From NCBI GenBank assembly GCA_009846005.1, contig VXYL01000059.1:1-64000 (forward strand): a stretch of DNA of 64,000 nt. Direction: 5' to 3'. This DNA comes from Gammaproteobacteria bacterium (GTDB lineage: Bacteria > Pseudomonadota > Gammaproteobacteria > Pseudomonadales > Azotimanducaceae). A program made the translations under genes and the position numbers. Numbering within the stretch: position 1 is the first letter of the stretch; each line of letters starts with the position of its first letter. Shown here in pieces: positions 1 through 7,516 of this stretch. The notes beneath the pieces were generated by a model. That model worked only from the letters and a program-made list of their open reading frames with translations, was not told the DNA's origin and made no database searches.

Positions 1-401
1 GTGTCTACGTTCAAGGTCCGGATGTGCCCAAGAGCCTGGCGCATGGACATCCAGCCCAATCCGAGATTGGTGCTCTTTCGGTCGGTGACCAAGATCAACA
101 GTCCCTGTGACCCACCGGGCACGCGCGACATGAAAAAGTAGGCGTCGTCCGTCGTCGTCTGGATCTCTTCGATCTCGTCGTCGGACAGCGCATCGGCGGG
201 GCCGTTGCCCGCGCTGCCGGCGAAGTACGCCACGCCTGTAGCGGCCAGAAGCTCCATCGCGCTGGAATCTAGCAATCCGCCGTTGCGAACTTTGAGCGTC
301 ACCGGCAGACCGGTCGTCAAATCCACCAGCGCGCATCCCAATGCGCCTTCCACGCCAGCGACAATGTCTTCGCACAAGTCCTGCAGACTACCGAGTCTCA
401 T
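1..401 (-). CDS. Roadblock/LC7-like small protein (C-terminus beyond window)
   Basis: The gene starts at ATG 401 and runs off the left edge, giving at least 133 residues. A clear Shine-Dalgarno GGAGG lies about 7 bases upstream. The protein opens with MRLGSLQDLCEDIV, continues through a VDLTTGLPV strand, and ends the visible part with LLILVTDRK and GLGWMSMRQAL. This alternating helix/strand pattern of about 110 residues resembles roadblock/LC7 (MglB-like) domains, which bind or regulate small GTPases and act as dimeric scaffolds. That assignment rests on fold pattern and is not certain. The frame-broken gene at 16252-17162 is clearly related: both have VDLxTG, then LLVxVTDxK and GLGWMxxxQA. 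Its promoter lies at 441-469, just downstream of an insertion sequence. No small GTPase gene is visible in the window. Confidence 0.6.
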   Translation of the reverse strand, partial: MRLGSLQDLCEDIVAGVEGALGCALVDLTTGLPVTLKVRNGGLLDSSAMELLAATGVAYFAGSAGNGPADALSDDEIEEIQTTTDDAYFFMSRVPGGSQGLLILVTDRKSTNLGLGWMSMRQALGHIRTLNVD

Positions 402-440
402 CGGGACCTCCGGAAAGGGTCTGTCCGAACCCAGCGCTCG

Positions 441-469
441 ATCATATGTGCAACATCAATGGTTATCAA
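441..469 (-). promoter_or_regulatory. Sigma70-type promoter for the roadblock gene
   Basis: On the minus strand TTGATA (469-464) is followed by a 17-base spacer and TATGAT (446-441), about 40 bases before ATG 401. The match to the consensus is 5/6 at each hexamer. The end of the insertion sequence lies about 10 bases upstream of the -35 box, so the insertion spared the core promoter. Confidence 0.6.
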
Positions 470-481
470 GACGCCGTACTG

Positions 482-573
482 TCCAACGCGAAGTGAGGGT
501 GAAGCAAAAGGCCGATTCCAACGCGAAGTGAGGGTGAAGCAAAAGGCCGATTCCAACGCGAAGTGAGGGTGAA
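482..573. repeat. 35-bp tandem repeat at the left end of the IS
   Basis: Two full copies (482-516, 517-551) and a 22-base partial copy (552-573) of a unit beginning TCCAACGCGAAGTGAGGGTG and ending GCCGAT. The core matches the inverted repeat at the right end (2191-2214), so these are probably repeated transposase-binding ends rather than a CRISPR or coding repeat. Confidence 0.85.
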
Positions 574-598
574 CGGGTGTCCGGGGCATCATCCAGGG

Positions 599-1871
599 AT
601 GATCGTGGACATCCAGACGCGGCGGCTACGCACAATGGGGCAGCTTCGGGCCTTCGTCGAAGGCAACGAGGCGGTGGACTTCCAACCCGAGAGCCGCGAC
701 GAGGCGTACGGCTTCGTGCGGGACACCTTGGACCGGTTCGGCTAACGGGGTCTCGGCAAGCGCGACAAGGGCGTGGTGCTGCGCTTCCTGGTCGCCGCCA
801 CGGGCATCTCGCGCCAGCAGATGGAGCGCCTGGTGCGCCAGTGGCGGGATACCGGCTCGGTCCGGGACCGGCGCGGCGGCGGCCGGGGCCGGCCGTTCGC
901 GCGCAAGTACACGGCGGCGGACATCCGGCTGCTGGCGGAGGTGGACGAGGCGTTCGACCAGATGTCCGGGCTGGCCACGCGCGAGGTGCTGCGGCGCCAG
1001 TGCGAGGTGTTCGGCGAGGCGGCGTACGAGCGGCTCGCGGCGATCTCCAACGGCCACGTCTACAACCTGCGCGGCTCGGCGACCTACCGCGCCGCGCGCA
1101 CCGCGTGGACGAAGACGAAGGGCTCCGGCGTGAGCATCGGCCTGCGCCAGGCGCCCGAGCCGGAGGGGATGCCGGGCCACGTCCGGGTCGACACGGTCCA
1201 CCAGGGCGACCGCGACGGCGTCAAGGGCATCTACCTGATCAACCTGGTCGACGAGGTCACCCAGTTCGAGTTCGTCGGCGCCGTGGTCGGCATCTCCGAG
1301 CGCTTCCTGGTGCCGCTGCTCGAGGGCCTGCTGCTGTCCTTCCCGTTCCCGATCCTCGGCTTCCACGCCGACAACGGCAGCGAGTACATCAACCACCGCG
1401 TCGCCGCGCTGCTCGAGAAGCTGCGCGTCGAGCGCTTCACCAAGTCCCGCGCCCGCCGCTCCAACGACAACGCGCTGGTCGAGGGCAAGAACGCCAACGT
1501 CGTCCGCAAGTGGTTCGGCCACGACCACATCCCGCAGCTGCTTCGCGCCCGAGGTCAACCGCTTCGCCCAGGGCACGCTGTCGCCGTTCCTCAACTTCCA
1601 CCGGCCCTGCCTGTTCGCCACCGAGTACCGCGACGGCAACGGCCGGATCCGGCGCAAGTACCTCGCCGGCGACGTCATGACCCCCTACGACCGGCTGCGC
1701 TCGCTGCCCGACGCCGGGCGGTTCCTCAAGCCCGGAATCGACTTCGCCCTGCTCGACGCGGTCGCCGCCGCGGAGACCGACCTCGAGGCCGCCCGCCGCG
1801 TCCAGGCCGAACGCCGGGCGCTGTTCCGCCGCATCGGCGACGGCATGGCCACCGTCCGCGCCGCCGGCTGA
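599..1871 (+). pseudogene. DDE/integrase-core (rve) transposase, inactivated
   Basis: The product would be about 420 residues. It has an N-terminal helix-turn-helix region (GISRQQMERLVRQW) followed by an rve catalytic core: VDTVHQGD supplies the first Asp, HADNGSEYIN the second Asp, and NALVEGKN the Glu. Two lesions break it. An in-frame TAA at 743-745 falls after DRFG, where a sense codon such as TAC is expected. A single extra base near 1539-1541 shifts the frame after HIPQL; the reading continues one frame over as FAPEVNRFAQGTL and runs to the TGA at 1869. The start at ATG 599 is the first reasonable one. The gene would act in cut-and-paste transposition if intact, but this copy cannot make a full enzyme without both lesions being sequencing errors. 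It is the only gene inside the element. Confidence 0.8.
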
Positions 1872-1926
1872 GAGCCCGGCCGCCGGCAGCGAAAACCGCA
1901 GGAGGACGCCGGGAACGCCTCGGTCC

Positions 1927-1989
1927 CCGCCGTGTCAACCCGCTTCGCGGGTCCTCCGCTTCGCTGCGGCCCTTCGGGTGACACGGCGG
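1927..1989. other. Multi-hairpin (four-way-junction-like) element inside the IS
   Basis: An 11-bp perfect outer stem (CCGCCGTGTCA 1927-1937 with TGACACGGCGG 1979-1989) encloses three consecutive small hairpins: ACCCG-CTTCG-CGGGT (1938-1952), CCGC-TTCGCT-GCGG (1955-1968) and CCC-TTC-GGG (1970-1978). All three loops contain TTC. The arrangement would fold as a cloverleaf in RNA or single-stranded DNA. The function is unknown. Confidence 0.65.
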
Positions 1990-2012
1990 TGCCCGAGTCG
2001 AAGAGGTTGACG

Positions 2013-2038
2013 ACGACCGGAAGGGTACTTCCGGTCGT
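2013..2038. terminator. Perfect 11-bp hairpin, possible terminator at the IS right end
   Basis: ACGACCGGAAG (2013-2023), loop GGTA, CTTCCGGTCGT (2028-2038). There is no immediate T-run, although a TTTTT occurs about 12 bases further on, so it may be a terminator-like or protein-binding structure. It lies between the transposase remnant and the right inverted repeat. Confidence 0.4.
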
Positions 2039-2263
2039 CACTGACCGGCTTTTTCACTTCTCTCTCCCCCGCCGCATCGGGAGCGAATCGGCGGGTCCCG
2101 CGACACTTGACCCGTGCCGGACGCGGCCCGAACATCGCCCCATCGCCATCGAGGGCATCCGAGATCCGACCGGCGTCACGGTTCGGTCGATTTCACCCTC
2201 ACTTTCTCATTGGACAGCGGGGACGCCCGCCGGGGCCGGAGCGCGCAAGTGGACCAAATACAC

Positions 2264-4099
2264 TCAGCGGCGATAGCGGAATTGGAGCCGGACGACGCGC
2301 CGCTGGCGTTTCTCGCAGCCATCCTCCGAAGCGAAGTCGTACGACCATCCCCGCACGACCTGCTCGGCACGTCGTGTGAACAGATCCGTGTAGCGCGGCA
2401 GTTCCACAGTCGATCCAGCCGATTGGACGGCCACGCCGCTGTCCACCGTGTCGCCGTCCTCGTTGATGGTGAACGCAACGACGATTTCCGCCGAGCCGTA
2501 GTTGACTCGTCGGCCTCGGGTATTGCCGCCGAGCGGATAGACGTCCACGCCTGCGAACTCGGGCTTAAGAGTCGCTGGGCAGAAGTTCTCCACCGCGTCC
2601 GTTGCCGATTCGCGGCTTGTATCGTCCGGCGGTTCGGTGGCGACTGGTGTCGGCAAGACATTCCGGGGAGACGGCGCATCGGGTTCCGTCCCGTCGTCTT
2701 CGTCGCCTTCCGGCGGCGGTGGCGCGGAACTCTGGGGCACATCGCTGGCGGATGCCGCGTCCTCTTCGGGTCCGGCATTCTCGGTGGCAGGAGCGGCGTC
2801 CGTAGGTGATGCGTCGCCGGAGGCAGGCTGCGGGGGATCTTCGGGGTCGCTCTCGGCGACGAGCGGTGGCGCATCCCCGATGGATTGCTCCGGCTCGGCG
2901 GCCGGGTCCGTGAGCAGTACGTCCGCAGCGGGCTCGCCATCGGCCGCACGGGCGTCTTGTGCCGCCCCGGCCTGGACGTCATTGGTCCCAGGCACGTCGT
3001 TGTCGGGCTCCGGGAGCGTTGCCGCAACCGTACCGCTATCCTCCACAGGGGAGGCTGGTTCGGCGGCTGGCACGGGTTCGGGGGGTATCTCCGCCTCGCT
3101 CCCCACCGGCGCATCCCCCTGCTCGACCTCGTCGACAGGCTCGGGACCGGCAGGATCCGCCCAACCGGCAAAGGGCAGAACTTCGTAGCCGACGTGCACG
3201 GGCTGTTCCTTGAAGGTGAGCGAACCGACGTCGACAAAGTACCGGCGCCAGAACCGCTGATGTGCTTGCGCCACGCGCGGATGCTCTGTAAGGCCGCGTC
3301 TGGGCACGTAGTAGACGGTCACGGCGAGGTCGGGATCGGCGGGAGCCGCTTCCGACAGTAGGCCGGTCTGTTGCTCGCGGGCGTCGGCGAAATCGTCGTA
3401 GCTCCACCGGTTCGGACCGCGTTCCGCATGGGAGTACCACTCCGCGTGCTGCAGCATGTCGGAGAGGATGTACAGAGAGGACTTGGCGAACTGGGCGAGG
3501 GCCAGACGCGTATCTTCGATGGCTTCCACCAGATAGGCGGTAGCCACGTCCTGTGGCCGTTGCGCAGCGATGATGTCGTCGATGCGCCACCTGAGGGCAT
3601 CGCGCCGCTCGCAGAACTGCGCGGCACGATTGCGAACGTGGCGCGAGAGCTGGGCCGGCAGGTCATCGCAGTCGCGGGTCTCGCCGGACCGATCCTTGGC
3701 CGTGGCAACGGCCAGGTCATTGCTGGCGTAGGGTTTGCAGATTCGTTCCACGAGGATCCGAGGCGCCAACGGGTTGCCAGCCACCAGGAACACCTGCAGT
3801 TCCGCGTTGGCGGCCATGTCGAGCGTCACGCCATGCAGCAGTTCGGAGGCCAGACCAGCCGTGGCGTTGCTGACAGGCTTGCCGACGTCGAGCAGCAGCA
3901 CGGTGCGTTCGGCGATGGCGGTTGCGTCGACCGGGCAGAGGCTGGCGTCGAGTTCGACCGGGTCGCCTTCGCCGCTATCTAGGAACGAGAGCACCACGAC
4001 GGGTAGCACGATGACCGCCAGTCCAAGAGCCACGAACAGGCCGTACCGTGCCCGTTCGCGGGACGGTCGACCGCGTGGCGTGTTTCGGGCCGGTGGCAT
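2264..4099 (-). CDS. Membrane-anchored VWA-like protein with TonB-type C-terminal domain
   Basis: The start is taken at ATG 4099 (MPPARNTPRG), preceded by GGGGGGAG at good spacing and by a promoter at 4152-4180. An open frame continues upstream but crosses the promoter. The product is about 611 residues. A single N-terminal membrane helix (about residues 20-40, LFVALGLAVIVLPVVVL) is followed by a periplasmic region with RTVLLLDVGKPVS and SSLYILSDMLQHAEW, a pattern like degenerate von Willebrand A domains; the DxSxS metal motif is absent. A roughly 200-residue acidic, proline- and alanine-rich linker follows. The last 110 residues (YGSAEIVVAFTINEDGDTV, VVRGWSYDF, RRVVRLQFRYRR) resemble the TonB C-terminal domain that contacts outer-membrane receptors. 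It is transcribed divergently from the secreted paralogues. ExbB/ExbD partners are not nearby. The TonB-like fold is well supported; the role is inferred. Confidence 0.6.
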   Translation of the reverse strand: MPPARNTPRGRPSRERARYGLFVALGLAVIVLPVVVLSFLDSGEGDPVELDASLCPVDATAIAERTVLLLDVGKPVSNATAGLASELLHGVTLDMAANAELQVFLVAGNPLAPRILVERICKPYASNDLAVATAKDRSGETRDCDDLPAQLSRHVRNRAAQFCERRDALRWRIDDIIAAQRPQDVATAYLVEAIEDTRLALAQFAKSSLYILSDMLQHAEWYSHAERGPNRWSYDDFADAREQQTGLLSEAAPADPDLAVTVYYVPRRGLTEHPRVAQAHQRFWRRYFVDVGSLTFKEQPVHVGYEVLPFAGWADPAGPEPVDEVEQGDAPVGSEAEIPPEPVPAAEPASPVEDSGTVAATLPEPDNDVPGTNDVQAGAAQDARAADGEPAADVLLTDPAAEPEQSIGDAPPLVAESDPEDPPQPASGDASPTDAAPATENAGPEEDAASASDVPQSSAPPPPEGDEDDGTEPDAPSPRNVLPTPVATEPPDDTSRESATDAVENFCPATLKPEFAGVDVYPLGGNTRGRRVNYGSAEIVVAFTINEDGDTVDSGVAVQSAGSTVELPRYTDLFTRRAEQVVRGWSYDFASEDGCEKRQRRVVRLQFRYRR

Positions 4100-4151
4100 C
4101 TGGTCTCCCCCCGGATGGCCGGACGTTCGTTGTTCGACGATCACCGCCGAT

Positions 4152-4180
4152 ATTAAACTCGCCCGCCGTTCGTTGTCCAA
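4152..4180 (-). promoter_or_regulatory. Promoter of the VWA/TonB-like gene
   Basis: Minus strand TTGGAC (4180-4175), 17-base spacer, TTTAAT (4157-4152). A transcript would begin near 4145, which supports the start at 4099 and excludes the longer upstream reading. Confidence 0.5.
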
Positions 4181-4327
4181 GGGACCTAGCGGGGCCCAAC
4201 GAGACTGGTGAACCACGTCGCTCGGCCGGGGCTCGCCTGTGTTGGTCGAAGGCCAAGGATTCAGTATCGTCGCAGGCGCAGCGGATCGTTGGTGTCCAGG
4301 ATCGCTCCAACGCCGAGCCCGGTTCCC

Positions 4328-4355
4328 TTGCAGAACGCCGGTTGTTGGGTATGAT
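4328..4355 (+). promoter_or_regulatory. Promoter upstream of the secreted paralogue pair
   Basis: TTGCAG (4328-4333), 16-base spacer, TATGAT (4350-4355). It faces away from the promoter at 4152-4180, making a divergent control region between the two transcription units. Confidence 0.45.
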
Positions 4356-4455
4356 CGTGGTCAAACAGAAACCCACAGATCAGGTGAACGGTGGTCGCGC
4401 GACTTCAGCTGCCGCGCCGCTCAACGGCAGGTTCGGCGGGTTGTACGCCCTACGC

Positions 4456-5436
4456 ATGTTGATACCGATGGCACCAAGCGAAGGAACCGCGTGGAGTAGG
4501 AGCACGTTCCGGGCCTCACGGTCCGCGCGATCCACACCCGCATTCAATGGCGCACGGAAAGCGTTGAAGTTCCGGACTACCTGGGCCGTATTGGCGGCGC
4601 TGGCCGTCTCGCCCGCGACGGCTGCAGCCGTCTACACCTTCGATCTTCCCCGGTCGGATCACGCGACAGCGGTGCGTGCCGCAATGGAGTGTCTTGACGA
4701 CGACGGCTGCGGACTCGGCCTCTCGTGTTCGGAACCCGATGCACAGGGGACCATCGATGCCGCCGACCTCGACAGCTGGAGCGAAGTGGAGTTCGGCGGC
4801 CAGTTGTGGACACCTTGGCAGGCCGATGCAAGTCAGGCCTGTGCGGCAACGGTCGAAGGCAGGGCCAATGTCTCGGTTAATCGCGAGCACCGGGTTGTCG
4901 ACGAGAACGGCGAATCGGCTGCCGCGTCGCGAGAAACCTACATCGTGCGGCGCAATGGATCGGTGATCGGGCAGTTTGGCGGCCCGGAGCTGCAGGCGGA
5001 GTATCCCTTCGACGTTGCGCCCGGGTGGGGGGACTGCCGTCCTGCACGAATCGGGTCGCCCTGCCCGGACTCCAGGCATGTCCGGCGGACCTGCCGGGAC
5101 TCGGTAGGCTACGCGGTGATACGCGGCAGCCACGGCGTCCCGCCGGGTCAGCCGACCTACGAAGTCGCCACCACGGTCGCCGAAGGTCAGTCGCTGGCCG
5201 TCGCTAGCCGGCTGTACGATGTCGCCGGACAATGGGAAACCGGTCAGACGACCGCTTGGTTCGCTTCGCACGGTATTGTCGAAGCGTCATTGAGTGGCTC
5301 CGACGAGGCCGTCTACCGTGCTCCTCTGATCCGCGGGGATCTTCGCGTGGTAGTCACCGCCACGGTGTTCTACGGGGATAGCCCGAGGTACTGCGCGACC
5401 ACCTCGGTCGAGTTCACCGTCGTGGACGACGATTGA
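4456..5436 (+). CDS. Secreted cysteine-containing protein, tandem paralogue A
   Basis: Family not recognised. An export signal (TTWAVLAALAVSPATAAA) follows a basic segment, so the mature protein probably starts near VYTFDLPRS. ATG 4456 gives a long leader; a TTG at 4564 would place translation directly at the signal peptide, and neither start has a convincing ribosome-binding site. The mature part, about 270 residues, has paired cysteines (ECLDDDGCGLGLSC, GWGDCRPARIGSPCPD, YCATT) that suggest disulfide bonds in the periplasm or outside the cell. The downstream gene encodes a paralogue with the same landmarks in the same order: an xFxLPRS start, a Cys cluster, xSRET, GWGDCRPA, and a C-terminal YCATT strand. 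The pair is co-oriented with a gap under 100 bases, so it is probably an operon. Substrate or partner is unknown. Confidence 0.6.
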   Translation: MLIPMAPSEGTAWSRSTFRASRSARSTPAFNGARKALKFRTTWAVLAALAVSPATAAAVYTFDLPRSDHATAVRAAMECLDDDGCGLGLSCSEPDAQGTIDAADLDSWSEVEFGGQLWTPWQADASQACAATVEGRANVSVNREHRVVDENGESAAASRETYIVRRNGSVIGQFGGPELQAEYPFDVAPGWGDCRPARIGSPCPDSRHVRRTCRDSVGYAVIRGSHGVPPGQPTYEVATTVAEGQSLAVASRLYDVAGQWETGQTTAWFASHGIVEASLSGSDEAVYRAPLIRGDLRVVVTATVFYGDSPRYCATTSVEFTVVDDD

Positions 5437-5528
5437 GGAACGACGGTGATACAAGGCGTGCAATGAGGGTTCACCCGTGGAGAACTCGCCGCGATGCGCC
5501 TGTGGCCGTCGGGCACGGTAGGGGTGCA

Positions 5529-6407
5529 ATGCGCCGATATCGTGCGAAGACTTCGCCATCCCCAAGCGCCCCTTCGAGAGCTTCCCTGGCGTTCGCGGCA
5601 GCGCTCGCCGCCGCAAGCGTTGTTGCGGGGGAGGTATTCGAACTGCCGCGATCAAGCGAAGAGGTCGCCGTCAGAGCTACGGTGGACTGCGTCGACCCGG
5701 GTGGATGCACGGTGAGCCAGCTTTGCCTCGCGCCGTCCAACTGGATCGATGTCCACGCGCCGGACGACTTCGATCTGTTGGAAATCCTGGCCGGTGGCGC
5801 TGCATTCGCAACCCCTTGGATTCGCGACGCCAGGTTGGCATGTGGACTGCATATTGCGGGGGCGGCGAGGGTTGTGGGCGTTGTAGAACATCGAGTCCGC
5901 CCCGAGGGCGCGGCGGTTTCGCGCGAGACGACGACGTTGCAGAATATCGGCATGGTTGGGGTGCCGTACGACGGAATTGCGACGGGGTGGGGCGACTGCC
6001 GCCCCGCCAGCGAGGACGGCGCCTGCCCCGACAGGGAACACGTAGCGGAGGCGGACTGCCCGGCGGGCGAAGCGCCGTGGCATGCCTACATCGCGGGAAC
6101 AACAAACGATTGGTTGGTCGACGATCTGTATTCCGTGGGTGCATTCGAAGGCGAGACAAGATCGTTCCGGGCATTTGCCGCCCACTTCCCTCCCGGCAAC
6201 GAATGGTCGGCGTACTGGCGGGTCTCTCGGGGTCGCTGGCACGATGCGACTTCCGAAGATCAGCCGGACTCTGTTAATTCGGATCTCGTCTATCGGGTGC
6301 CGCAGGTCTGGTCGGACGAAATCGAAAGGATCACCGTGACCATTCAATCGGACGACGGCTACTGCGCGACCACTACCATCAAGTTCCGGATCCGGGACCG
6401 CCGGTGA
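5529..6407 (+). CDS. Secreted cysteine-containing protein, tandem paralogue B
   Basis: About 292 residues from ATG 5529 (MRRYRAKTSPS). A purine-rich TAGGGG lies close upstream; an alternative ATG at 5463 only lengthens the leader. The signal peptide is SLAFAAALAAASVVAG, with the mature start near EVFELPRS. Shared with the preceding gene are ELPRS/DLPRS, two N-terminal Cys clusters, AVSRET, GWGDCRPASEDGACPD, and the terminal DGYCATTTIKFRI. Cysteine positions are largely conserved between the two, consistent with a disulfide-stabilised extracytoplasmic fold. The two genes arose by tandem duplication and have since diverged well below half identity by eye. No known domain is recognised. The next gene converges on it with about 50 bases between. 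Confidence 0.6.
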   Translation: MRRYRAKTSPSPSAPSRASLAFAAALAAASVVAGEVFELPRSSEEVAVRATVDCVDPGGCTVSQLCLAPSNWIDVHAPDDFDLLEILAGGAAFATPWIRDARLACGLHIAGAARVVGVVEHRVRPEGAAVSRETTTLQNIGMVGVPYDGIATGWGDCRPASEDGACPDREHVAEADCPAGEAPWHAYIAGTTNDWLVDDLYSVGAFEGETRSFRAFAAHFPPGNEWSAYWRVSRGRWHDATSEDQPDSVNSDLVYRVPQVWSDEIERITVTIQSDDGYCATTTIKFRIRDRR

Positions 6408-6456
6408 GTCAATGGCGTTGGGGATCCGCGATTTCCGACCTTGTCCTGCCGAGCGC

Positions 6457-7242
6457 TCAGAAGGTCCAGAGCACGCTGACGCCGAGGCCGACTTCGCTGG
6501 CTTCGAGGCTCGTGGACACGCTGACCCCCAAGTCGTCGAAAAGCACGAGCTGCGACGCGCTGCCGTGGTCAACGTAGCGGATTTCGCTCCGCAGCAGGAC
6601 GCTGGCCAACGGCTGCTCCATCCCCACGCCGAGCACGAAGGCGTTGAAGTCCTCGTCGAAGGACTCGCTGGCGGTCTGGAACTGGGTCGGTCCGCAGATC
6701 TCGCCTGGCCGCAGGCAGCCGGTGTAGGAGCGTGTGAAGTCTGCTGCCACGCGCCGGACTCCGGCGAGGACGTATCCCGTCGCACCGGCGAACGGCATTC
6801 CGGTGCCGATTCGCGCCGTGAGGCCGTAGCTCTGGTCCTTGGCGAGTTCCCAATCCTCCGGCCAGTTCTCGCCGACCTGGTTGCGCAGGGGGGTTGTACC
6901 CACGCCGTCGAGATGGCCCGAGACGTCGCCCTGATGGGTCGTCCAATCGACTTCGATACCGTAGAAGAGCGCGCCGCGCGAGCCGCGTAGGCCGAACACC
7001 ACCCCCGCTTCGTAGGTGATGCCGTTCGTCGAGTCGTTCGAGTTCAGCCGCTGACCTGCGAACAGCATCGACGCGTTGTTGGCCAAGGTATTGTCGACCG
7101 TTTTGTCGTAGGTGGCGCCGTATTGCGCACCGACCACGGCGACGCCAACGTAGATGCCATCCTCGGCTAGGGTCCTCGATGGCATCGCAAGAGCCAACAA
7201 GGCGACGCCCAGATACGCCGCGCGGATTCTGTTGGGTGTCAC
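6457..7242 (-). CDS. Outer-membrane beta-barrel protein (porin/OmpA-like barrel family)
   Basis: About 261 residues from GTG 7242, chosen because GGGAGGTGAT sits directly before it and the protein then opens with a signal peptide (YLGVALLALAMPSRTLA). The mature part begins EDGIYVGVAVVGAQYG and consists of alternating amphipathic strands (YEAGVVFGLRGSR, LFYGIEVDW, YGLTARIGTG, GYVLAGVRRV, FVLGVGMEQPL, LRSEIRYVDHG). It ends in VGLGVSVLWTF: the terminal phenylalanine and alternating pattern are the usual outer-membrane insertion signal. Size and the eight or so predicted strands match small opacity/OmpW-type barrels. A Cys pair (GCLRPGEIC) probably forms a loop disulfide. It is convergent with the secreted paralogues. 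The ligand is unknown. Confidence 0.65.
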   Translation of the reverse strand: MTPNRIRAAYLGVALLALAMPSRTLAEDGIYVGVAVVGAQYGATYDKTVDNTLANNASMLFAGQRLNSNDSTNGITYEAGVVFGLRGSRGALFYGIEVDWTTHQGDVSGHLDGVGTTPLRNQVGENWPEDWELAKDQSYGLTARIGTGMPFAGATGYVLAGVRRVAADFTRSYTGCLRPGEICGPTQFQTASESFDEDFNAFVLGVGMEQPLASVLLRSEIRYVDHGSASQLVLFDDLGVSVSTSLEASEVGLGVSVLWTF

Positions 7243-7516
7243 ATCACCTCCCAAGTCGACGTGGGTTTTTTCTACCCTACACAATCCAAGAGACGAACGT
7301 TAGAGCGCCTGGTTGTCGTTTGCCCAACCCCGGAAACCCCGCAAACCGGCTGGCACCTCGCCAACATGGGAACCCCCGAGGGATGTAGGGGCGCCCTGGT
7401 TCAACGAGACTGCCCGGCCGCCGGTGGCCCACTGCGCGGTTTGCCCTCGCCGTAGGCGGATTGCTAATGTTCGACGCACGCAACCCCTGCCTTGAGCGCC
7501 GAGAAGACGCCGCCCC

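Larger units (their letters stand above)
479..2217 (+). mobile_element. Decayed insertion sequence with rve-type transposase
   Basis: The element is bounded by related inverted ends. The left end reads CTGTCCAACGCG then AAGTGAGGGTGAA from 479. The right end, read on the minus strand from 2217, gives CTGTCCAATGAG then AAAGTGAGGGTGAA. The termini therefore have the form TGTCCAA...TTGGACA, the TG...CA ends usual for integrase-like (rve) transposases. The left end carries extra tandem copies of the terminal repeat. The only gene inside is a broken DDE transposase. The right 350 bases hold strong hairpins (1927-1989, 2013-2038). No obvious target-site duplication was found: the flanks are gtac on the left and gcgg on the right. 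The exact family (IS481-like or other rve group) is not assigned. Confidence 0.7.

Noticed and set aside
482-573. Possible CRISPR-like repeats
   Set aside because: The repeats are directly adjacent with no spacers and match the IS terminal repeat.
626-1678. 350-residue minus-strand frame over the transposase
   Set aside because: No motifs; the transposase DDE motifs are on the other strand.
470-2226. Target-site duplication flanking the IS
   Set aside because: The flanking bases do not match in any convincing length.
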